Origin: JANRKF01 sp964518725
GTDB lineage: Bacteria; Pseudomonadota; Alphaproteobacteria; Rickettsiales; SXRF01
Assembly (NCBI GenBank): GCA_964518725.1
Contig: CAZFKP010000003.1
Location: 1 to 64,000, forward strand
Reading direction: 5' to 3'
Length of the DNA stretch: 64,000 nucleotides
Made by a program: the position numbers and the translations under genes
Part shown: in pieces, positions 1-8,201 of the stretch
Layout of the letters: every line of letters begins with the position of its first letter
Position numbering within the stretch: position 1 is the stretch's first letter
The notes under the pieces: generated by a model
Seen by the model: the letters and a program-made list of their open reading frames with translations, nothing else
What the model was told of the DNA's origin: nothing
The model's database searches: none

Positions 1-390
1 CCCTTCGTCTATGAGACGGTGAAGTTTTTTGTGGTGGCGAAGCTTTCCGCCGTTGCCGGGTATTTCATCGGAAGGGAAATGGCCAAGCGCCATATGAGTA
101 TTGGAAAATTCAGAATGGATGGCTATTGGGGCGGCATCATCGGCGGCGTTGTTGGCGGCGTGTATGAGCTGTTCAGTCACTGGAAGAAAAGCGAGGGCAA
201 ACGGCTAGGTGTGGCGAATATCAGCTCGGATCTGATGTCAGCACTCGACCCAGCACAGACCGCGAGTGAAACCACGAAAGAACGTGAAATCCTCGACGGG
301 CTGAAAGAACTCCAGTCACACACAAAATCACATGTCAACAACGTGCTGGCACGGCGGGATGCTTCGCCGGAAGAGCTTGGCCGCGCCTAG
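1..390 (+). CDS. Hypothetical protein, 5' end outside window
   Basis: The reading frame is open from base 1, so the gene probably starts upstream; a GTG at 19 is the first start codon inside the window. The visible part is about 129 residues. It has a hydrophobic N-terminal third and a glycine-rich segment (GGIIGGVVGGVYELF) that could pack as a membrane helix, followed by a charged, probably soluble tail rich in Glu, Lys and His. I do not recognise the family. It converges on mltG, and the two stop codons share the palindrome CTAG at 387-390. Confidence 0.55.
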   Translation, partial: PFVYETVKFFVVAKLSAVAGYFIGREMAKRHMSIGKFRMDGYWGGIIGGVVGGVYELFSHWKKSEGKRLGVANISSDLMSALDPAQTASETTKEREILDGLKELQSHTKSHVNNVLARRDASPEELGRA

Positions 391-1367
391 TTCTTTTTTG
401 CCGCCAGCATCTTGCGGTATTCGATCACATTTCTTTTATGCTCATCCAGCGTTTTGGAGAACCGGTGTCCACCGCTGCCATCGCCGATAGCCACAAAATA
501 TAATTCGTCCGTCTGCAATGGATTGAGCGTCGCCTCAATCGCCTCCACGCCAGGATTGGCAATCGGTGTCGGAGGTAGGCGGGGAATGAGATACGTATTA
601 TAGTTTGTCGGCATTTCAAGATCGGCAAGAATGAGCGCACGCATCATCGGCGCGCCCTTTATTTGCTCGATGCCATAGACCACCGACGGGTCGGTTTGCA
701 GCCTCATCCCCAAACGCAGGCGATTGATGAAAACAGCGGCAACCCGCGCACGCTCGTCAGCAAGGCCGGTTTCTTTTTCCACGATTGACGCAAGGATGAG
801 TGCCTCTTCCTTGCTGGCAAGCGGCAGGTTCTCGGCACGATTACTCCATGCCACTTCCAGCTCCCGCTGCATGGCCTCCTGCATCCGCGTCACCAGCGCA
901 TCACGCGTATCTCCATAGGTATAATGGTAGGTTTCCGGTAACGCACTGCCTTCTGGCATTGGGCGGGTGATGTCGCCTTCCAGCACCGGATCGGCAAGCA
1001 GCAGTGCCCTCACCTCACGCACGCCCAATCCTTCGGGGATCGTGATTTTATGAATCACCACATCACCGCGCACTAATTTCCCGGCCACCTCTTTCGGGCT
1101 GATGCCGGGTGCGAACTCATATTCCCCGGCCTTGAAACGCCTGGCATTGCCGGTCATGGCATTAATTACGTAAAATGCATCGGCATAGCGAATGACCCCG
1201 GCATCGGCAAGCGCATGCGCGGTATCACGCGAGCGCATGCCCTTGCGGATGATGACGTTGGTTTCCGCCGATAATGATCCGGGCGCAGAATAATCAACAT
1301 AGACATAGCCACCCGCGGCGACAGCCAACAGGCAGAGGATAACCAGTGATAAGGAAAATATTTTCAT
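387..1367 (-). CDS. mltG: Endolytic murein transglycosylase MltG (YceG-like)
   Basis: MltG cleaves nascent peptidoglycan strands in the inner membrane and is thought to set glycan chain length. The 326-residue protein has an N-terminal membrane helix (about residues 3-24), a LysM-like region, and the conserved block SIVEKETG near residue 197 that carries the catalytic Glu. It is followed by the family signatures FINRLRLGMRLQTDPSVVYG and a PPTPIANPG block close to the C-terminus. Length matches the family. It lies just downstream of fabF (33 bp), the usual alphaproteobacterial order fabD-fabG-acpP-fabF-mltG, so it is probably read from the same transcript. Confidence 0.95.
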   Translation of the reverse strand: MKIFSLSLVILCLLAVAAGGYVYVDYSAPGSLSAETNVIIRKGMRSRDTAHALADAGVIRYADAFYVINAMTGNARRFKAGEYEFAPGISPKEVAGKLVRGDVVIHKITIPEGLGVREVRALLLADPVLEGDITRPMPEGSALPETYHYTYGDTRDALVTRMQEAMQRELEVAWSNRAENLPLASKEEALILASIVEKETGLADERARVAAVFINRLRLGMRLQTDPSVVYGIEQIKGAPMMRALILADLEMPTNYNTYLIPRLPPTPIANPGVEAIEATLNPLQTDELYFVAIGDGSGGHRFSKTLDEHKRNVIEYRKMLAAKKN

Positions 1368-1400
1368 CGCACGGTTATATCACCGAAGCGAATCACGAGA

Positions 1401-2657
1401 CTATAGCTTTTTCAATACGAGTGACGCATTCGTCCCGCCAAAGCCAAAGCTGTTGGAAAGTGCGGCGCGGATTTCACGAGGCTTGGCTTTGTAGGGCACA
1501 AGATCAAGGTCACAGCCGTCCGACGGATCATCCAGATTAAGCGTCGGCGGCGCGATCTGGTGGTGAATGGCGAGGATGGAGAAAATCGCCTCCACCGCAC
1601 CCGCCGCACCGAGCAAATGCCCGATTGAGGATTTGGTTGAGGACATGGAAAGCTTATATGCCGCTTCGCCAAACAGATTTTTCACCGCCTGCAATTCCAG
1701 CTCATCACCCAGCGGCGTGGACGTGCCATGGGCATTGATGTAATCGATATCTCCGGGTTTGAGGCCGGCGCGTTTCAGTGCTGCGGCCATGGCACGGCCA
1801 GCACCTTCGTGCTCCGGTGCCGGAGCAGTGATATGATAGGCATCGCCCGATAATCCGTATCCCACCACTTCAGCATAAATCTTCGCACCGCGTGCTTTGG
1901 CGTGTTCATATTCTTCGAGCACGACAATACCCGAACCTTCACCCATCACAAACCCATCGCGACCCTTATCCCATGGGCGGGATGCTTTTTCCGGCGTGTC
2001 GTTATAGCCGGTAGAAAGTGCGCGCGCCGCCGCAAACCCGGCAAGGCCAATGCGGCAGATGGTTGCTTCGGTGCCACCTGCTACCATGATGTCCGCATCC
2101 CCGAACTGGATCAGGCGCGAGGCATCGCCAATCGCATGCGCGCCGGTGGAACACGCCGTTACCACCGCATGGTTCGGACCCTTAAAACCGTATTTAATCG
2201 AAAGTTGGCCGGACGCAAGGTTGATAAGCGCCGCCGGAATAAAAAACGGGCTCACACGACGCGGGCCTTTTTCTTTCATAATGAGGACAGTTTCCTCAAT
2301 AATGTGCAGCCCGCCAATGCCCGAACCAATCATCACGCCGGTACGGAGTTGCTCAGCCGGAGAAAGCTTGTCAATACCGGCATCCACCACCGCCTGCGTG
2401 GCCGCGCCGATGGCAAAATGGATGAAGTCATCCATCTTTTTCTGCTCTTTCGGTTCAATATAATCATCGGGGTTGAATTCGCCAGGGTTCGTGCCACGCG
2501 GTACAATACCCGCCACACGCGCCGGCAAATCGGAAACGTCAAACTCGGTGATTGCCCGCAGGCCTGATTTTCCCGCCGCAATATTGTCCCACGTCGTCTT
2601 CACCCCGCAGCCAAGCGGGGTAACCAAGCCTAAACCGGTTACGACAACGCGGCGCAT
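1401..2657 (-). CDS. fabF: 3-oxoacyl-ACP synthase II (FabF)
   Basis: FabF condenses malonyl-ACP with a growing acyl-ACP in type II fatty-acid synthesis in the cytoplasm. The 418-residue length is typical. The catalytic triad is visible: Cys169 in TACSTGAHAIGDA, His310 in NAHGTSTPLGD and His347 in SSIGHLLGAAGAVE. The C-terminal glycine-rich motif SNSFGFGGTNAS is present. The start is the ATG beginning MRRVVVTGLG, 10 bp downstream of acpP's stop, so the two are almost certainly co-transcribed and the acyl carrier and its condensing enzyme are made together. Confidence 0.97.
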   Translation of the reverse strand: MRRVVVTGLGLVTPLGCGVKTTWDNIAAGKSGLRAITEFDVSDLPARVAGIVPRGTNPGEFNPDDYIEPKEQKKMDDFIHFAIGAATQAVVDAGIDKLSPAEQLRTGVMIGSGIGGLHIIEETVLIMKEKGPRRVSPFFIPAALINLASGQLSIKYGFKGPNHAVVTACSTGAHAIGDASRLIQFGDADIMVAGGTEATICRIGLAGFAAARALSTGYNDTPEKASRPWDKGRDGFVMGEGSGIVVLEEYEHAKARGAKIYAEVVGYGLSGDAYHITAPAPEHEGAGRAMAAALKRAGLKPGDIDYINAHGTSTPLGDELELQAVKNLFGEAAYKLSMSSTKSSIGHLLGAAGAVEAIFSILAIHHQIAPPTLNLDDPSDGCDLDLVPYKAKPREIRAALSNSFGFGGTNASLVLKKL

Positions 2658-2667
2658 GATAGGATAA

Positions 2668-2910
2668 TTAGGCAGCTTTAGCGTTTTGCTGAATGAAATT
2701 CACCGCATCTTGCAGGGTGAGGATTTTTTCAGCGGCATCATCAGGAATTTCAATGTTGAACTCTTCTTCAAATGCCATCACGAGTTCAACCGTGTCGAGA
2801 CTGTCAGCACCGAGATCGTCAATAAAGCTTGCGGTTGGCAAGGCTTTTGACTCTTCAACGCCCAGATGCTCTACCACAATCTTTTTTACGCGTTCAGCAA
2901 TATCACTCAT
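2668..2910 (-). CDS. acpP: Acyl carrier protein
   Basis: ACP carries the growing acyl chain on a 4'-phosphopantetheine arm attached to Ser37 in the motif GADSLDTVE, which is intact. The protein is acidic and 80 residues long from the ATG at 2910 (MSDIAERVKK), the normal ACP size. The open frame continues 27 codons upstream to another ATG, but that extension has no ACP homology and would run through the likely promoter, so it was not used. An AAGGAT sequence precedes the chosen start. It sits between fabG and fabF in the fatty-acid cluster. Confidence 0.97.
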   Translation of the reverse strand: MSDIAERVKKIVVEHLGVEESKALPTASFIDDLGADSLDTVELVMAFEEEFNIEIPDDAAEKILTLQDAVNFIQQNAKAA

Positions 2911-2970
2911 GATGCTAATCCTTATATAGTTTCGTATTCGTATGTCAGGCATAGTGCCGACGAGCCGTGC

Positions 2971-2998
2971 AACATAGCGCGCAGAATCCAAACGTCAA
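2971..2998 (-). promoter_or_regulatory. Candidate sigma-70 promoter for acpP-fabF
   Basis: On the minus strand a TTGACG -35 element (2993-2998) is separated by 16 bp from a TATGTT -10 element (2971-2976). This lies 60 bp upstream of the acpP start in the 156-bp gap after fabG, giving acpP its own promoter, which fits the very high ACP demand. Called by eye only. Confidence 0.5.
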
Positions 2999-3066
2999 GT
3001 AGTTCGTTTTGGTAGCACGAGGTGTCTGGATTGTCTAGAGAAAAAGGCAATCCATTCACCACGTCA

Positions 3067-3801
3067 CTACATGTAGAGACCCCCGTTAATATGCAATGTC
3101 TGGCCGGTGATATAGGCCGCTTCGTCACTCGCCAGATACAATGCACCCGCAGCGATCTCTTCCGGCGTGCCCATGCGGCCGAGTGGAATATTACCGTTGA
3201 TTTTTGCTTTTTGCTCTTCAGTGAACGCATCGGTCATGCTGGTGGCAATGAATCCCGGAGCGATACAGTTGATGGTGATGTTGCGGCTCGATAATTCATG
3301 CGCCAGCGATTTTGCCATGCCGGTAAGGCCCGCTTTGGTTGCACAATAATTGGCCTGCCCGGGATTGCCGGAATGCCCCACGACCGAAGTCACAAAAATC
3401 ATGCGGCCTTTGCGTTGTTTCAGCATCCCCTTCATCGCGGCGCGGGCGAGTTTGAAATTCGCCGTCAGGTTCACATCGATCACCTGCTGCCATTCTTCGT
3501 CTTTCATCCGCAGGGTGATGTTGTCGCGGGTAATGCCCGCGTTCAAAACGAGAATGTCGAGGCCGCCGAGTTTTTCTTCGGCGGTTTTAATGAGCGATTC
3601 GACATTCACCAGATCGGTCAAATCGCACGCGATGCCCACTGCGCCGTTTCCGAGTTCAGCAGCAAACGCATCGGCTTTTTCCTGACGGCTTCCGGATACA
3701 GCAAGCTGTGCGCCTGCTTCAGCGTAAGCCTTCGCAATCGCCCCGCCGATGCCGCCAGTGGCGCCGGTGATGAGTGCTTTTTTTCCTGAAAGTGAAAACA
3801 T
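3067..3801 (-). CDS. fabG: 3-oxoacyl-ACP reductase FabG
   Basis: FabG reduces 3-oxoacyl-ACP with NADPH in fatty-acid elongation. The 244-residue SDR has the nucleotide-binding motif TGATGGIGG (residues 12-20), the structural NAG motif with NAGITRDN at 88-94, and the active site Ser139, Tyr152 and Lys156 in the YCATK motif. The C-terminal GQTLHINGGLYM is the canonical FabG ending. It lies between fabD and acpP. The presence in a fab cluster separates it from general SDRs. Confidence 0.96.
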   Translation of the reverse strand: MFSLSGKKALITGATGGIGGAIAKAYAEAGAQLAVSGSRQEKADAFAAELGNGAVGIACDLTDLVNVESLIKTAEEKLGGLDILVLNAGITRDNITLRMKDEEWQQVIDVNLTANFKLARAAMKGMLKQRKGRMIFVTSVVGHSGNPGQANYCATKAGLTGMAKSLAHELSSRNITINCIAPGFIATSMTDAFTEEQKAKINGNIPLGRMGTPEEIAAGALYLASDEAAYITGQTLHINGGLYM

Positions 3802-3873
3802 AACATCTCCTTTGTGTGTGGATGACGATTTATATGAAGGAGATAGATATCCCGGTCAAGCTTGAGTAAAATG

Positions 3874-4812
3874 CTACTCGGCTTTTGCGAAGGTTTCGAG
3901 ATCGGCCATCGCACCGAAATTGCTCATGGCGATTTCCGGTTCGATGCGTTTCATGAGTCCAGAGAGCACTTTGCCGGCGCCGACTTCGATGGCACGGGTG
4001 ACGCCCTGCGCTTTCAAATAGTTCATCGATTCGCGCCAGCGCACCATGCCCGTGACTTGATCAACTAATAATTGGCGAATCACATCGGGATCCGTTTGTT
4101 TCGAGGCCGTAACGTTTGCCACAACCGGAACAACGGGGGCTTTAATTGTCGCCGCCGAAAGCGCCGCGTCCATGACACCGGCCGCTGGCGCCATCAGTTG
4201 CGAATGGAACGGAGCCGAAACCTCAAGCATCACCGCCCGCTTCACGCCTTGTGCTTTGGCAATCTCCACCGCACGCTCCACCGCGCCGCGCGCGCCGCTG
4301 ATTACCACCTGTCCGCCACCATTATCGTTCGCTACGTTGCACACCTCGTCTTTGGATGCTTCTTTGGCAATGGCCAGCGCTTGCGCCGTATCCACGCCGA
4401 TCAGCGCCGCCATCGCACCTTTTCCGGCGGGAACCGATTGCTGCATGGCGCGTCCGCGGACACGGAGCAGGCGTGCGGTTTCGGTGAGCGAAATGCTACC
4501 CGCCGCACAGAGCGCCGAATATTCACCAAGCGAGTGGCCGGCAACGAACGCCGCATCCGACACTTTAAAGCCGGTTTCGGATTCCAGCACCCGCAGTGCA
4601 GCGATCGAGGTAGCCATGATGGCGGGTTGGGCGTTCTCGGTAAGGGTCAGCACTTCCTGGGGGCCATGGAAAATAATGGCGGAGAGTTTCTCTGACAGGG
4701 CGGCGTCCACCTCATCAAACACCGCACGGGCGACCGCGTAATTATCGTAAAGCTCCTTCCCCATGCCTACGGTTTGCGAGCCTTGTCCGGGGAAAATCAG
4801 TGCTGTCGTCAT
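3874..4812 (-). CDS. fabD: Malonyl-CoA:ACP transacylase FabD
   Basis: FabD moves malonyl groups from CoA to ACP, supplying extender units to FabF. From the ATG at 4812 the protein has 312 residues and starts MTTALIFPGQGSQTVGMG, the family N-terminus; a further 20 upstream codons are open but unlike the family. An AGAGGA site precedes the chosen start. The nucleophile is Ser94 in GHSLGEYSA and the partner His203 is in SAPFHSQLM. Arg119 in RVRGRAMQ is conserved. First gene of the minus-strand fab cluster, divergent from rpsF. Confidence 0.95.
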   Translation of the reverse strand: MTTALIFPGQGSQTVGMGKELYDNYAVARAVFDEVDAALSEKLSAIIFHGPQEVLTLTENAQPAIMATSIAALRVLESETGFKVSDAAFVAGHSLGEYSALCAAGSISLTETARLLRVRGRAMQQSVPAGKGAMAALIGVDTAQALAIAKEASKDEVCNVANDNGGGQVVISGARGAVERAVEIAKAQGVKRAVMLEVSAPFHSQLMAPAAGVMDAALSAATIKAPVVPVVANVTASKQTDPDVIRQLLVDQVTGMVRWRESMNYLKAQGVTRAIEVGAGKVLSGLMKRIEPEIAMSNFGAMADLETFAKAE

Positions 4813-4913
4813 TGATCTGGGTTCCTCTGTTGAAAACGAAGCGATTATTAACAAATATTTAAGAAATTGCAAGCATAAACCATCGTTTCACTCTCTGCCA
4901 CGCAAAATTCTCC

Positions 4914-4941
4914 TTGCATAAGCCAAGTTTCTGGCTATGTT
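4914..4941 (+). promoter_or_regulatory. Candidate sigma-70 promoter for rpsF operon
   Basis: TTGCAT (4914-4919) and TATGTT (4936-4941) with a 16-bp spacer lie about 130 bp upstream of rpsF in the 256-bp divergent gap shared with fabD. The -10 hexamer is the same as that proposed for acpP. The remaining leader (about 4945-5068) contains a small hairpin ACGACG/CGTTGT around 4997-5016; leader-mediated control by S6:S18 is possible but was not established. Confidence 0.4.
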
Positions 4942-5068
4942 GCGTGTCCCTTTGGGGCGGGTTTTCCTGCTTTTTTGGGCTCTGCCGGCATATGCACGAC
5001 GTTAATAATCGTTGTGGGCCAATATGTTAGACAGGCGGGTGAAAAACCTAAGGGCAAAAGGAGAATCT

Positions 5069-5446
5069 ATGCCACTGTACGAAGCGACGTTTATCGCGCG
5101 CCAGGACATGTCGAAACAAGACGTGAATGGTCTCGCCGACACTTTCAGCGACATCATCAAGCAACATGGCGGCAGCGTAGTAAAGAACGAATATTGGGGT
5201 TTGAAAAACCTCGCTTACAAAATCAATAAAAGCCGCAAAGGTCACTACACCATGCTCGCCATCGATGCGCCAGCGGCGGCGGTGAAAGAGCTTGAACGCA
5301 ACATGGGTATCAACGAAGATGTGATTCGCTCGCTCACTATCCGCGTCGAAGCCATCGAAGAAGGCCCATCGGTAATGATGAACCAAAACAAGCGCGATGA
5401 AAGCTACGGCGATGCCGAAGTTGTCGACGCTGCTGTAGCAAACTAG
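5069..5446 (+). CDS. rpsF: 30S ribosomal protein S6
   Basis: S6 binds S18 in the central domain of the 30S subunit. The start is the ATG at 5069 (MPLYEATFIARQDMS), preceded by AAAAGGAG at 5057-5064; an upstream in-frame ATG at 5012 gives a 19-residue extension unlike S6. The 125-residue protein shows typical S6 blocks NEYWGLKNLAYKI, KGHYTM and an acidic C-terminal tail. It heads the operon rpsF-rpsR-DUF2232-rplI. Confidence 0.97.
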   Translation: MPLYEATFIARQDMSKQDVNGLADTFSDIIKQHGGSVVKNEYWGLKNLAYKINKSRKGHYTMLAIDAPAAAVKELERNMGINEDVIRSLTIRVEAIEEGPSVMMNQNKRDESYGDAEVVDAAVAN

Positions 5447-5457
5447 GAGACTTCCCC

Positions 5458-5697
5458 ATGAGCGAACCACAAGGCCGTAAAGTTTTTTTCCGCCGTAAAA
5501 AATCCTGCCCACTCACCGGTGCCAATGCGCCGGCGATTGATTACAAAGACGTCAAACTGCTGGGTCGTTTCGTGTCCGAGCGCGGCAAAATCCTGCCAAG
5601 CCGCATCACGTCGGTCAGCCACAAGAAACAGCGCGAGCTGTCACAGGCAATCAAGCGCGCGCGTAATCTCGCGCTTCTGCCGTTTGTCGCGCAATAA
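5458..5697 (+). CDS. rpsR: 30S ribosomal protein S18
   Basis: S18 pairs with S6 on the 30S platform. The protein has 79 residues, starts MSEPQGRKVFFRRKKSCPL and carries the family signatures IDYKDVKLLGRFVSERGKI and LPSRIT followed by the basic AIKRARNLALLPF. The gap to rpsF is 11 bp with an AGGAG site just after the rpsF stop, so translation is probably coupled. Confidence 0.97.
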   Translation: MSEPQGRKVFFRRKKSCPLTGANAPAIDYKDVKLLGRFVSERGKILPSRITSVSHKKQRELSQAIKRARNLALLPFVAQ

Positions 5698-5704
5698 GCC
5701 GGAA

Positions 5705-6646
5705 ATGAAAACCCTCGCCCCGTCATTGACTGCGGGCGCGGTCTCCGCCCTTCTTTACGTGGTCACCTTCACGTTTGGGCTCGGCTTTTTATTTCTGTTT
5801 CTTCCCACGCTGCCCATCTTCTGGCTCGGCCTTAGCAAGCGCCCTGATCAGGCCTTGCAGGCCGGGCTGATCGGCGCCACGCTCCTTGTCATCCTCACCA
5901 ACCCGGCAAGCGCCCTGTGCGTTTACCTTATGCTGCTCGCACTTCCGGCATGGTACATATCCCGTGAATGCCTGAAATTCGGTAGCGCGCCGCCCATTGT
6001 GATCTGGTTTCCAATCACCGCGATCTTTGCCCGCCTGATGACCGCGTTCTGTTTTACATTGCTGGCGATAACGTTGTATTTTTCAGGCACGGAAGGTGGC
6101 CTGCCGGGATTAATTGCACCACGCATCACCGCCGCACTTAGCATGCTCTCCAATGAACTCAGTCGCGACACCAGTGACGCGCTCGATGCACTCGCCCCCA
6201 GCCTGTCGTTTTTTGTATTCTCAGTAAGCGCCTGGATGTGGGGTTTGTGCCTATATTTGCACGGCTGGGTTACCAACCGCGAGTTAATTCGCCAAACCAT
6301 TGCTGTCCGCCCGGACATGACGATTGTCAATCTACCACCTCCCAACTGGATGATTACATTGCTTCTCATCGCTGCGTTTGCTTCGCTGGCCGGGAGCACT
6401 TCGCTGGCATTCTGGGGTAAATCTAGCATTATCATCCTGTTATTCCCTTATTTCCTGCTTGGCTTATCGTTGGTCCATACCCAGGTGCGCTTGTTTGAAT
6501 ACCGATTCTTACTCCTGTTTTTGCTCTATTTTCTGCTCGCGCTGCTGCTCTGGCCGGTGTTGATCATCGCCGGCTACGGCGTTATTTATCACGTGCGGCT
6601 ATTGAATAAGTACTTGTCAGCGGGCGGAACTTCGTCTAGAAACTAG
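5705..6646 (+). CDS. DUF2232-type polytopic membrane protein
   Basis: From the ATG at 5705 (MKTLAPSLTAGAVSALL), 7 bp after rpsR, the product has 313 residues. Roughly eight hydrophobic segments are visible, including FTFGLGFLFLFLPTLPIFWLG near the start and LLLFLLYFLLALLLWPVLII near the end. Membrane proteins of the DUF2232/YybS group occupy this position between rpsR and rplI in many alphaproteobacteria; that placement, with topology, is the basis of the call. Biochemical function is unknown. The 62 upstream open codons overlap rpsR and are not part of it. Confidence 0.75.
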   Translation: MKTLAPSLTAGAVSALLYVVTFTFGLGFLFLFLPTLPIFWLGLSKRPDQALQAGLIGATLLVILTNPASALCVYLMLLALPAWYISRECLKFGSAPPIVIWFPITAIFARLMTAFCFTLLAITLYFSGTEGGLPGLIAPRITAALSMLSNELSRDTSDALDALAPSLSFFVFSVSAWMWGLCLYLHGWVTNRELIRQTIAVRPDMTIVNLPPPNWMITLLLIAAFASLAGSTSLAFWGKSSIIILLFPYFLLGLSLVHTQVRLFEYRFLLLFLLYFLLALLLWPVLIIAGYGVIYHVRLLNKYLSAGGTSSRN

Positions 6647-6687
6647 CCCCTTTTAGAATTCAGCCATCAGAAGATGAGGAGATCGTC

Positions 6688-7146
6688 ATGGAAGTTATTT
6701 TGTTAGAACGCATCGCACGCCTTGGTACCATCGGCGATATTGTGAATGTGAAAAACGGCTATGCGCGGAATTTTCTGATCCCGCTGAAGAAAGCCCTGCG
6801 TGCGTCGGACACCAACAAGAAAGTGTTTGAAGAACGCCGCCATATTATTGAAGAACAAAATGCGAAGGCAAAAGAAGCGGCAGAAGCAATCGCCAAAACG
6901 CTCGATGGCTACACCCTCACCCTCACCCGCCAGGCGAGCCAGGAAGGCAAGCTTTATGGTTCGATCGGAGTGCGCGACATCGCAGACGCGCTGAACGAAG
7001 CCGGCCACAAGGTGGAAAAAAGCCAGCTTGTCATGAGCGGCGCCATCAAAACCACCGGTCAGCACACCATTCGCATCACCCTGCATGCCGATGTGGTTGC
7101 CAGCATCACTGCCGACGTGCAGAAGCTGGAAGCTGAAGCCGCTTAG
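6688..7146 (+). CDS. rplI: 50S ribosomal protein L9
   Basis: L9 binds 23S rRNA and helps keep the reading frame. The N-terminus MEVILLERIARLGTIGDIV and the block VKNGYARNFLIPLKKA are diagnostic; a long connecting helix (roughly 45-75) and the C-terminal domain with GKLYGSIGVRDIADAL follow. Length (152 residues) is usual. A GAGGAGA site lies just upstream of the ATG. Last gene of the ribosomal operon. Confidence 0.97.
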   Translation: MEVILLERIARLGTIGDIVNVKNGYARNFLIPLKKALRASDTNKKVFEERRHIIEEQNAKAKEAAEAIAKTLDGYTLTLTRQASQEGKLYGSIGVRDIADALNEAGHKVEKSQLVMSGAIKTTGQHTIRITLHADVVASITADVQKLEAEAA

Positions 7147-7163
7147 TTGCTGCGGGCGTCACC

Positions 7164-8201
7164 GTGTACGCCTATAACTTTGTTGAGTTCTGCAAAGACA
7201 AATCGCCCGATGACATTATCGCGCTGGCAGCAAAGCTGCGCGAAATTCAGGCCACCCATGGGAGCCGTGCAGCGGATGATTTCTTTATCCAAACTGTCGG
7301 CATCCATCCGATGTTCGCGTATAACGAATCTTATTATCACGATGTGGTGAATTTTGACGCCGCGCATCTGCTGGCGATTGGCGGTCAAGCCGAAGAAGCC
7401 TCGCGATTAATGAGCAACACCCCGATTATGGCCAATGCCGGCGGGTTTCATATTTTTCCCGAGCACGTCCGCCAGAGTCTGGAAATTTATGAGAAACACC
7501 TGAAAGCGACAGAGCGTGGAATTCCTCCGCTGCTTATCACGTCCATTCCAAAATCAGGGAGTGCCTCGCTCACCCAAACTCTAAGCGACCTTACCGACTC
7601 ACCGATCGTACGGCTGTCGCTGGGAGTAGGGCTGGGTTATGCTATTGTGGAATCTTGGCTCAAGCGCTTTATCAGCGGCGGAATGATCACGCATGAACAT
7701 TTTGGGGCGAGTGAACACAACCTTCGCTTGCTGAAAATGTTCGGCGTATCCCGTATTGTTGTGCAGCTGCGCGATCCCAGAGCCTGCATGTGGTCGCGCT
7801 TACAAGCCAACATTAAGCAAAAGAGACAGGACGACGATGCCGTGTTTGAGCGCGTCATCCAACAATCTTTCAAGCTTTATATCGAATGGATTACCGGCTG
7901 GCTCAATGCAGAAAGAGCCACCCCATGGCTTTCCATCCGCTGGGTATATTTCAACGATTACCGCCAGAATAGCTGGCAGGTGGTCGCAGATATACTTTCT
8001 GACACGGCAGACAACCCGGCGATCCAACCACTACTGGAGCAGGCAAGACAGAAGGCCGCGCAAAAAGCGCCTGTTTCAGCCGCTAATTTTAATCAAGGGG
8101 ATGATATGGCGTGGCGTGAACATACTTCAGAAGCGCTACGGCAGGAAATGTGGGACATGCTTCCTATCAGCGTCATTACAAAACTGCGGCTTGAGCGCTG
8201 A
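7164..8201 (+). CDS. Sulfotransferase-like protein (divergent paralogue)
   Basis: The 345-residue protein has a P-loop-like 5'-phosphosulfate motif SIPKSGSASL near residue 131 and a 3'-phosphate motif VQLRDPRACMWS near 198, the two signatures of PAPS-dependent sulfotransferases. Substrate is unknown. Its N-terminal 120 residues do not resemble the two related proteins at 8202 and 28805, but the C-terminal two thirds follow the same plan. The start is a GTG at 7164 with no clear ribosome-binding site, 17 bp after rplI, so it may be translated weakly by read-through from that operon. Its TGA abuts the convergent neighbour without a spacer. Confidence 0.7.
   Translation: MYAYNFVEFCKDKSPDDIIALAAKLREIQATHGSRAADDFFIQTVGIHPMFAYNESYYHDVVNFDAAHLLAIGGQAEEASRLMSNTPIMANAGGFHIFPEHVRQSLEIYEKHLKATERGIPPLLITSIPKSGSASLTQTLSDLTDSPIVRLSLGVGLGYAIVESWLKRFISGGMITHEHFGASEHNLRLLKMFGVSRIVVQLRDPRACMWSRLQANIKQKRQDDDAVFERVIQQSFKLYIEWITGWLNAERATPWLSIRWVYFNDYRQNSWQVVADILSDTADNPAIQPLLEQARQKAAQKAPVSAANFNQGDDMAWREHTSEALRQEMWDMLPISVITKLRLER

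Noticed and set aside
5458..6646. DUF2232 gene starting at 5519 inside rpsR
   Set aside because: The first 62 codons are the other frame of rpsR; the hydrophobic protein begins at ATG 5705.
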